A stretch of 5,020 nucleotides of DNA from Balneolaceae bacterium (lineage in GTDB: Bacteria > Bacteroidota > Rhodothermia > Balneolales > Balneolaceae). Positions 1 through 5,020 of this stretch are shown piece after piece. The DNA is taken from positions 1-5,020 of the forward strand of contig SLKH01000299.1 of NCBI GenBank assembly GCA_007134665.1, written 5' to 3'. Within the stretch, counting starts at the first letter, position 1. Each line of letters opens with the position of its first letter. The translations under genes were made by a program, and so were the position numbers. The notes below the pieces were generated by a model that saw only the letters and a program-made list of their open reading frames with translations, was not told where the DNA came from and made no database searches.

Positions 1-975
1 AGAGTTGACGCAGTTGCATCCATGCTTTATCTCGACTATTCCCGCGAAGACGGGGAATGGATTCCCAACAAATATGGCGGAAGAGAAAATCTTGAAGCTA
101 TACATTTTCTGAGACGGTTTAATGAAGTTGTCCACGACTACTTCCCCGGAGTGTTGACTATGGCTGAAGAATCGACATCATGGCAAGGTGTATCGAGGCC
201 TGTAGAGTCGGGCGGGCTTGGTTTCGACTACAAATGGAATATGGGCTGGATGAACGATTCACTTGAATATATCAGCAAAGAACCGATCCACCGGAAATAT
301 CACCAGGGGCAGTTGACGTTCTCGATGATCTATGCCTTTACGGAAAACTTCATATTACCATTTTCCCATGATGAAGTGGTTCACATGAAGCAATCCATGC
401 TATCTAAAATGCCTGGTGATGACTGGCAGAAGTTTGCGAACCTTCGGCTCCTCTATACATACATGTATGGACATCCCGGAAAAAAACTGCTCTTTATGGG
501 GTCTGAATTTGCACAATGGAGTGAATGGAATCACGAACAATCGATCGACTGGCACTTGCTTCAGTGGGATACACATAAAGGAGTCCGCCAGCTTGTGAAA
601 GATCTGAATGAGATTTATATAAATGAACCAGCCATTCACGAGGTCGATTTCAACTGGGAAGGCTTTGAATGGATTGACATGAGTGATGCTGATAACAGCC
701 TTATCTCTTTTGTACGGCGCTCCAAAAATCCTGACGACTACCTTATATTCATTCTCAATTTTACACCAACTGTTCATCATCACTATAAAATCGGGGTTCC
801 GGAAGCGGTAACATATAAAACCATACTCAATAGTGACTCCGAATTTTATTGGGGAAGCAACACAGGAGATCCGAGTGTACAAGGGCATCCCGGTGACTGG
901 CACGGCAGGCCTGCCCACATTACACTCACTATTCCACCCCTGGCCGGGTTGATTTTAAAGCCACAAAAATCCTAA
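1..975 (+). CDS. glgB: 1,4-alpha-glucan branching enzyme GlgB, C-terminal part (5' end outside window)
   Basis: Glycogen branching enzyme (GH13): it cuts an alpha-1,4 glucan chain and rejoins it by an alpha-1,6 bond in cytoplasmic glycogen synthesis. The frame is open from base 1, so the ATG at 22 is internal; the codons before it read RVDAVAS, the conserved GlgB nucleophile motif (Asp at 7-9). The acid/base motif MAEEST lies at about 160-177 and the third catalytic Asp, in FSHDE, at 370-372. The GH13 barrel is followed by the C-terminal beta domain over roughly the last 110 residues. About 321 residues follow the nucleophile, close to the E. coli enzyme, so the C-terminus looks complete; the N-terminal domains are missing because of the window edge. 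One oddity: HDEVVH is followed by MKQSM where the usual text is GK-S. malQ follows after 17 bases, suggesting one transcript. The family call is very secure. Confidence 0.97.
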   Translation, partial: RVDAVASMLYLDYSREDGEWIPNKYGGRENLEAIHFLRRFNEVVHDYFPGVLTMAEESTSWQGVSRPVESGGLGFDYKWNMGWMNDSLEYISKEPIHRKYHQGQLTFSMIYAFTENFILPFSHDEVVHMKQSMLSKMPGDDWQKFANLRLLYTYMYGHPGKKLLFMGSEFAQWSEWNHEQSIDWHLLQWDTHKGVRQLVKDLNEIYINEPAIHEVDFNWEGFEWIDMSDADNSLISFVRRSKNPDDYLIFILNFTPTVHHHYKIGVPEAVTYKTILNSDSEFYWGSNTGDPSVQGHPGDWHGRPAHITLTIPPLAGLILKPQKS

Positions 976-992
976 CTGCTTAAATCAGATTT

Positions 993-2498
993 ATGAGATT
1001 TCCCCGGTCCTCCGGTGTGCTCGTACACCCAACTTCTTTCCCGTCCCGTTATGGTATGGGTGATTTTGGCCCAGAGGCACGAAAATTTATCGATTTCCTG
1101 CACGAGACAGATCAAACGATATGGCAGGTATTGCCACTGAGTCCGGTCGGTTATGGTAATTCACCCTATACTGCATATTCAGCATTTGCAGGTAATCCAT
1201 ACCTGATCAGTCCAGAGATATTACATGAGAAGGGGCTGCTTACAAAAGAAGAGCTGAATGAAGCAAAATCCCCGGTTGATACTACTATCAATTTTGATGA
1301 GGCCAATGCGAATAAAACGAGCCTCCTGAATTTCGCTTCCAAACGATTTTATGAGAATATCGACAGCCGAAATGAAAAAAAATTAAACGATTTTATCGAG
1401 GAGAATCAAAACTGGCTGGAAGATTATGTGCTCTTTTCAGTGATATCAAAGCGAAATGGCAGAAAAGCCTGGAACCGCTGGGATTCCGGCCTTGCAAAAA
1501 AAAAGCCAGCAGCAATTAGAAAGTTAAAAAAAGAAGCCCCGTCAGAGATCCGGCATGAAACCTGGCTCCAATTTGAATTTAATGAGCAATGGATGGAGCT
1601 CAAAGCATATGCCAACAGGAAGGAGATACGAGTCGTGGGCGACATCCCCATATTTGTTGACCATAACAGTTCTGATGTCTGGGCGAATCCCGATTTTTTT
1701 GCGGTTGACGAACAGGGTAATCGTACTTTGATCGCCGGAGTACCTCCCGACTATTTCAGTGAGACCGGCCAGCTTTGGGGTAATCCTCTCTATAACTGGA
1801 AGAAATTGAAAAAGGATGGGTATCAATGGTGGATAGATCGTTTTTCTCAGATGTTCAAGTTATTCGATGCAATCCGGGTTGATCATTTTCGCGGGTTTGA
1901 ATCGTATTGGCAGGTATCGGCAAAAGAAAAAAATGCCATTAAAGGAACCTGGGTGGAAGCCCCCGGCAGAGATTTATTTCATACCATCGGAAAAAAACTT
2001 GGCCGGCTTCCAATTATTGCAGAAGATCTCGGTTTCATCACACCGGAAGTAAGAGAACTAAGGGATGAATTTCAATTTCCCGGAATGAAAATACTGCAAT
2101 TTGCTTTTGACGGCGATCCGGATAATGATTTTCTGCCACATAATTATGAACAAAACAGTGTTGTTTATTCGGGGACTCACGACAATGATACATCCATTGG
2201 CTGGTACCAGACAGCTCCCGAATCCGAGAAACATCACATGCGAAGTTACACACGATCGGATGCTGCGGAACCTCAATGGGAATTGATACGATTAGCAATG
2301 TTTTCCGTTTCTGATCAGGCAATTATACCTTTGCAGGACTATATGAACCTCGGAACGGAGCATCGGATGAATTTACCGGGTACGGTTGGGAGAAACTGGA
2401 AGTGGAGATATACTGACGAAATGTTCCATCACATTGATAAACAGCGTATTAAAAAACTGATTTATGACAGCAACCGCAAAATCAGGAATGAAATATAG
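993..2498 (+). CDS. malQ: 4-alpha-glucanotransferase (amylomaltase, GH77)
   Basis: Amylomaltase moves alpha-1,4 glucan segments between chains and releases glucose; it acts in the cytoplasm in maltodextrin and glycogen turnover. The 501-residue length matches the short bacterial type, similar to the Thermus enzyme, without the N-terminal extension of E. coli MalQ. The start MRFPRSSGVLVHPTSFPSRYG fits the normal family N-terminus, so the ATG is well supported although no Shine-Dalgarno site is seen. Visible motifs are Asp297 in IRVDHFRG (nucleophile), Glu344 in AEDLG (acid/base) and Asp397 in GTHDNDT (stabiliser). The active-site loop AGVPPDYFSETGQLWGNPLYNW spans about 248-269, and the C-terminal LGTEHRMNLPGT is also present. 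All catalytic residues are intact. A lysine-rich stretch at about 169-180 is encoded by long A runs. Its position directly after glgB suggests joint expression. An alternative function is very unlikely. Confidence 0.97.
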   Translation: MRFPRSSGVLVHPTSFPSRYGMGDFGPEARKFIDFLHETDQTIWQVLPLSPVGYGNSPYTAYSAFAGNPYLISPEILHEKGLLTKEELNEAKSPVDTTINFDEANANKTSLLNFASKRFYENIDSRNEKKLNDFIEENQNWLEDYVLFSVISKRNGRKAWNRWDSGLAKKKPAAIRKLKKEAPSEIRHETWLQFEFNEQWMELKAYANRKEIRVVGDIPIFVDHNSSDVWANPDFFAVDEQGNRTLIAGVPPDYFSETGQLWGNPLYNWKKLKKDGYQWWIDRFSQMFKLFDAIRVDHFRGFESYWQVSAKEKNAIKGTWVEAPGRDLFHTIGKKLGRLPIIAEDLGFITPEVRELRDEFQFPGMKILQFAFDGDPDNDFLPHNYEQNSVVYSGTHDNDTSIGWYQTAPESEKHHMRSYTRSDAAEPQWELIRLAMFSVSDQAIIPLQDYMNLGTEHRMNLPGTVGRNWKWRYTDEMFHHIDKQRIKKLIYDSNRKIRNEI

Positions 2499-2584
2499 AT
2501 ACAGATATTTACAGATTTTCTCTTGGTTTTTTAAAAGAAACTATCATTTACTATCTTAAGCCGGTTCGTTAAAAAAATGAAAAC

Positions 2585-3412
2585 ATGCCATTCCAACTAA
2601 ATAATCTGCCAAAACGTACAGACAAACCCCGTGAAAACGGTATCACTTTGATTTTGGATAAGGGGTACAGTATCCGTCAAGCAGAAGATTTTTGTGAAGC
2701 AGCTTCTGATTATGTTGATATTGTCAAACTTGGATGGGGAACTTCCTACGTCACTCAGCAGCTTGATAAAAAGCTGGCAGTCTATGAGAAGTATAACATA
2801 CCAGTCTATTTCGGGGGAACACTCTTCGAAGCATATATGCTCAGGGATCAACTTGATGCATATATCGAACTTTTAAAAAGATATAATATCCGATATGTTG
2901 AAGTATCGAACGGAACAATCTGGCTATCGGATCAAAGAAAGATTGAGATTATCAACAATTTAAGTGAAAAATTCACAGTGTTGTCTGAAGTTGGAAGCAA
3001 AAACCCGAATGATATAATCCCTCCGTACAAATGGGTAAAAATGATACGCAGGGAGTTGGAAGCCGGAGCCTGGAAGGTTATTTGTGAAGCACGCGAAGGA
3101 GGAAATGTCGGGGTTTTCAGGCCAAATGGTGAGGTACGCACGGGCTTGATTGATGAAATTACAGACCAGATTCCTCCCGAGAAACTGATATTTGAAGCTC
3201 CTCAAAAAGAGCAACAGGTTTGGTTTATTCGTAAATTTGGCAGCAATGTAAACCTCGGTAATATTCAACCCATGGAAGTGATACCGGTTGAAACTCTTCG
3301 TCTTGGTTTACGGGGCGACACTTTGTTTGATTTTTATTCAATATCGGATGAAGACTTTAAAGATATTTACCCGGAAAATGGAAAATCAGGGTTCTCACAA
3401 GAGCTTAAATAG
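2585..3412 (+). CDS. Phosphosulfolactate synthase-family protein (ComA-like)
   Basis: This is a 275-residue TIM-barrel protein of the ComA family. The archaeal founder joins sulfite to phosphoenolpyruvate to give (R)-phosphosulfolactate, the first step to coenzyme M; relatives include Bacillus YitD and the plant heat protein HSA32, whose roles differ or are unclear. Family landmarks in order are GITLILDKG (19-27), DIVKLGWGTS (45-54), FGGTLFEAY (76-84), EVSNG (106-110), SEVGSKN (134-140), CEAREGGNVGVF (167-178), FEAPQKEQQVWFI (203-215), VNLGNI (222-227) and ETLRLGLRGDTL (236-247). The N-terminal text ending KPRENGITLILDKG supports this ATG; upstream is A-rich without a Shine-Dalgarno site. An ATG at 2577 is in another frame and stops after seven codons. 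The gene lies 86 bases after malQ and 24 before the synthase-like gene. The family is secure; the substrate is inferred, and no partner genes (ComB phosphatase or ComC dehydrogenase) are in the window. Confidence 0.9.
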   Translation: MPFQLNNLPKRTDKPRENGITLILDKGYSIRQAEDFCEAASDYVDIVKLGWGTSYVTQQLDKKLAVYEKYNIPVYFGGTLFEAYMLRDQLDAYIELLKRYNIRYVEVSNGTIWLSDQRKIEIINNLSEKFTVLSEVGSKNPNDIIPPYKWVKMIRRELEAGAWKVICEAREGGNVGVFRPNGEVRTGLIDEITDQIPPEKLIFEAPQKEQQVWFIRKFGSNVNLGNIQPMEVIPVETLRLGLRGDTLFDFYSISDEDFKDIYPENGKSGFSQELK

Positions 3413-3436
3413 GATAAAGTTAGGAATCAGATTACT

Positions 3437-4243
3437 ATGAAAATACTATACGCTGCAGCAGAAATTGCACCTTTTGCGAGAATGACACATACCGCAGATC
3501 TTTTAAGATTTTTACCGGCATCACTACAGGATAAAGGATTTGAGATCAGAATCCTGTTACCTAAATACGGTACAATAAATGACCGCAGAAACAGGCTTCA
3601 TGAAGTTATCCGGCTCTCCGGTATAGAAGTACAAGTGGGCGAGAATGTTGAGAGTATGCGTATTAAAGTTGCCAGTATTCCAAATGCCAAGCTACAGGTC
3701 TATTTTTTAGATAATGACACATATTTTAAACGTAAAGGCATGTTTGAGGATCCTAAAAAGGAAAACTGGTACGACGACAATGACGAAAGACTCGTTTTCT
3801 ACAATAAAGGTGTATTGGAAACTGTTATGAAACTTGGATGGCAGCCCGACATCATTCATTGTCATGACTGGCCGGCTGGTTTGATCCCACTGCTTGTAAA
3901 AACCAAATATAAGGATGTAGATATTTTCAAAAACACAAAAATTGTTTACAATCTGCACCACCCTGAAAATCTCGGTATATTTGAAGATTCAAACATACTT
4001 AAATTATTGGGTTTACCCGAAGATGTTGAAATTGACAAGCTGAGTACGAATGGAAAGTATGATTTACTCAGAATTGGCCTCATGTACAGTGATCACGTCG
4101 TTACCGGCAACCATTTATCGACACAGTTCGACGATCTGTTTCAGGAATTGAATATTAATCCGACTAAAATTCAGGGTTCGCCCGAAGATGTATCAACCAA
4201 ATTTGCAAACTATTACAAAGAAATTGCCGGAAACAACGAATAA
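3437..4243 (+). CDS. Glycogen/starch synthase N-terminal domain protein (GT5-like, lacks C-terminal domain)
   Basis: The 268 residues match only the first Rossmann domain of GlgA-type synthases, which elongate glycogen from ADP-glucose and are normally about 480 residues. Signatures are MKILYAAAEIAPFA at the N-terminus, RILLPKYG (38-45), RLVFYNKGVLE (118-128), DIIHCHDWPAG (138-148) and a final SDHVVTG (218-224). The ADP-glucose motif is lost: aligned without gaps, E. coli KTGGLAD (15-21) reads RMTHTAD here. The HDWHAG histidine is Pro146 and the VHNLAYQG loop has become YNLHHPENLG. The second domain, which carries the remaining catalytic residues, is absent. The end is not an obvious break: two tandem TAA codons, then an unrelated gene. 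From memory, similar short proteins occur in Bacteroidota beside DUF4270 genes, so this is probably a real, conserved form. Catalysis alone is doubtful; binding, regulation or scaffolding are inferences. AGGA at 3422-3425 is a possible, distant ribosome site. Confidence 0.88.
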   Translation: MKILYAAAEIAPFARMTHTADLLRFLPASLQDKGFEIRILLPKYGTINDRRNRLHEVIRLSGIEVQVGENVESMRIKVASIPNAKLQVYFLDNDTYFKRKGMFEDPKKENWYDDNDERLVFYNKGVLETVMKLGWQPDIIHCHDWPAGLIPLLVKTKYKDVDIFKNTKIVYNLHHPENLGIFEDSNILKLLGLPEDVEIDKLSTNGKYDLLRIGLMYSDHVVTGNHLSTQFDDLFQELNINPTKIQGSPEDVSTKFANYYKEIAGNNE

Positions 4244-4313
4244 TAAAACTCCCGGTAAAAACGTAAGTAAGCTCACCAACTATAATAATCCTATATATAA
4301 ATCAGCACAGAGT

Positions 4314-5020
4314 TTGATTAAGCATTTTTTTATAGCCGCAATAGCGGCTTTTACTATCTTTGTCGCCGGTTGTGAAGATCCTGGTAATTTAGGGAGCGGA
4401 TTTCTTGATGATGATGCCAATCTTGAAACAAGGACAATCTCTCCGGGTACCCTTGAAACATACGTAGGGAATTCTTACACAGGAAGACTGCGCCATATGG
4501 CTATTGGCCGTTATGACGACCCTTTATTTGGCGAATTTACTTCTGCTGCCCTTATTAAACCTTCAATTTTAACTGCTGAGATTGGTACTTCCATTTCGCC
4601 GGATGATACATTCAAATTAAGGTTTGTATTCAGTTCTGTCGTTTATGGCGATAGTCTTTCAACCGCCAATTTTGACATATACAGAGCCACAGAAGTTTGG
4701 AGAGGCAATGAAATCCGTTTTAATAACCAGATTTCATATGATGAAAGCCTGAAGGTTGGAGAGTTCTCTGTCGAAGGAACCGAGACTGTTGAAGTGGAAC
4801 TGGATCAAAGCTGGGTGGAAGAGTATAATGAATACCTCTCGTTCGAAGGTGATGACAGAAACACCCGTTATCGTGACACTTTCCCGGGCCTTGTAATCGT
4901 ACCGGCCGAAGATAATGAAAAGGTCCTCTTTGCAAGAGTTCGTCCGGCTGCCGATGAAGATGACAGTAACCTGAATTTTGTACGTTTTGTGCTTGAACGC
5001 GCTGATGAGCCGGATGATAA
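4314..5020 (+). CDS. Putative DUF4270-like lipoprotein, N-terminal part (3' end outside window)
   Basis: Starting at TTG 4314, the product opens with M-I-K-H, a hydrophobic stretch FFIAAIAAFTIF, and the lipobox VAGC with the lipidated Cys at codon 20 (4371-4373). This is a textbook signal peptidase II signal, so the mature protein is anchored to a membrane, in this group probably the outer membrane. After Cys comes EDPGNLGSGFLDDD, resembling the start of DUF4270 proteins of Bacteroidota, then beta-rich, acidic sequence with few lysines. The frame is open to the window end (216 residues from the Cys); family members are, from memory, about twice this long. The same frame is also open upstream to ATG 4188, which would overlap the previous gene by 56 bases and put about 42 polar residues before the signal; TTG is preferred for the signal peptide shape. 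Function is unknown. The DUF4270 assignment rests on recalled resemblance and gene context. Confidence 0.8.
   Translation, partial: MIKHFFIAAIAAFTIFVAGCEDPGNLGSGFLDDDANLETRTISPGTLETYVGNSYTGRLRHMAIGRYDDPLFGEFTSAALIKPSILTAEIGTSISPDDTFKLRFVFSSVVYGDSLSTANFDIYRATEVWRGNEIRFNNQISYDESLKVGEFSVEGTETVEVELDQSWVEEYNEYLSFEGDDRNTRYRDTFPGLVIVPAEDNEKVLFARVRPAADEDDSNLNFVRFVLERADEPDD
4334..4349 (+). repeat. Perfect inverted repeat with terminator-like shape inside the lipoprotein signal sequence
   Basis: AGCCGC (4334-4339), loop AATA, then GCGGCT (4344-4349): a perfect 6-bp GC-rich stem whose 3' side runs into a short T tract (4349-4352). On the + strand this resembles a weak intrinsic terminator or attenuator; on the - strand the stem is followed by A residues, so it would not work there. 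It lies within the coding sequence for residues A-A-I-A-A of the signal peptide, about 20 bases after the TTG. The symmetry could simply come from alanine codons (GCC GCA, GCG GCT). The structure is seen; any function is inferred. Confidence 0.4.

Noticed and set aside
400..918. 172-residue open frame on the - strand across glgB
   Set aside because: It lies wholly inside the strongly conserved glgB frame, shows no recognisable motif and looks like a shadow of the coding strand.
1424..2322. Several - strand and alternative-frame open frames inside malQ
   Set aside because: malQ is intact with all catalytic motifs; these frames have no recognisable domains and arise from its codon pattern.
2499..2584. 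Possible promoter or terminator between malQ and the ComA-like gene (TTGG at 2523, TATCAT at 2542, TATCTT at 2552; direct repeat TACAGAT at 2500 and 2510)
   Set aside because: Neither the sigma70-like nor the Bacteroidota TTTG/TAnnTTTG spacing fits, no GC-rich hairpin with T tract is present, and the 7-base repeat is too short in AT-rich DNA to be meaningful.
2577..2600. ATG at 2577 as an upstream start for the ComA-like gene
   Set aside because: It is in a different frame and stops after seven codons; the ATG at 2585 matches the family N-terminus.
4281..4286. TATAAT as a -10 element before the lipoprotein gene
   Set aside because: No matching -35 element about 17 bases upstream, and such words are common in this AT-rich stretch; also not the consensus expected in this bacterial group.
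4720..4935. 71-residue - strand open frame over the lipoprotein gene
   Set aside because: The + strand frame continues through with a lipobox and coherent beta-rich protein; the reverse frame has no motif.

Overview
The window carries five genes, all on the + strand and closely packed. Two are cut by the window edges. In order they are: the C-terminal half of a glycogen branching enzyme (glgB), a complete 4-alpha-glucanotransferase (malQ), a phosphosulfolactate synthase-family protein (ComA-like), a 268-residue protein made only of the N-terminal domain of a glycogen/starch synthase, and the N-terminal half of a lipoprotein resembling the DUF4270 family. No tRNA, rRNA, insertion sequence, CRISPR array or phage gene was seen.

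Organism: the best guess is a member of the Bacteroidota/Balneolota/Rhodothermota group. A DUF4270-like lipoprotein and a stand-alone synthase N-domain next to it are, from memory, typical of that group. The upstream regions also fit, since the starts follow A/T-rich sequence and mostly lack a clear Shine-Dalgarno site. Base composition is moderately AT-rich and looks even across the window, with no obvious sign of recent transfer. The exact lineage cannot be fixed by reading alone.

Layout: positions 1-2498 form an alpha-glucan module. glgB ends at 975 and malQ starts 17 bases later, so the two are probably co-transcribed. GlgB puts alpha-1,6 branches into glycogen and MalQ rearranges alpha-1,4 glucan chains. 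An 86-base gap (2499-2584) is the largest break between the first four genes and the likeliest place for a new promoter, though no convincing promoter was found. Positions 2585-4243 hold the ComA-like gene and, 24 bases later, the synthase-like gene. The lipoprotein gene begins either at a TTG at 4314, which gives a well-formed lipoprotein signal peptide, or at an ATG at 4188 that overlaps the previous gene.

Most interesting: the synthase-like protein keeps the fold signature of GT5 enzymes but has lost the KTGG-type ADP-glucose motif and the whole second Rossmann domain. It is therefore unlikely to make glycogen alone and may be a regulator, a scaffold or a re-purposed binding protein. It sits between a sulfonate-biosynthesis homologue and a lipoprotein of unknown function.
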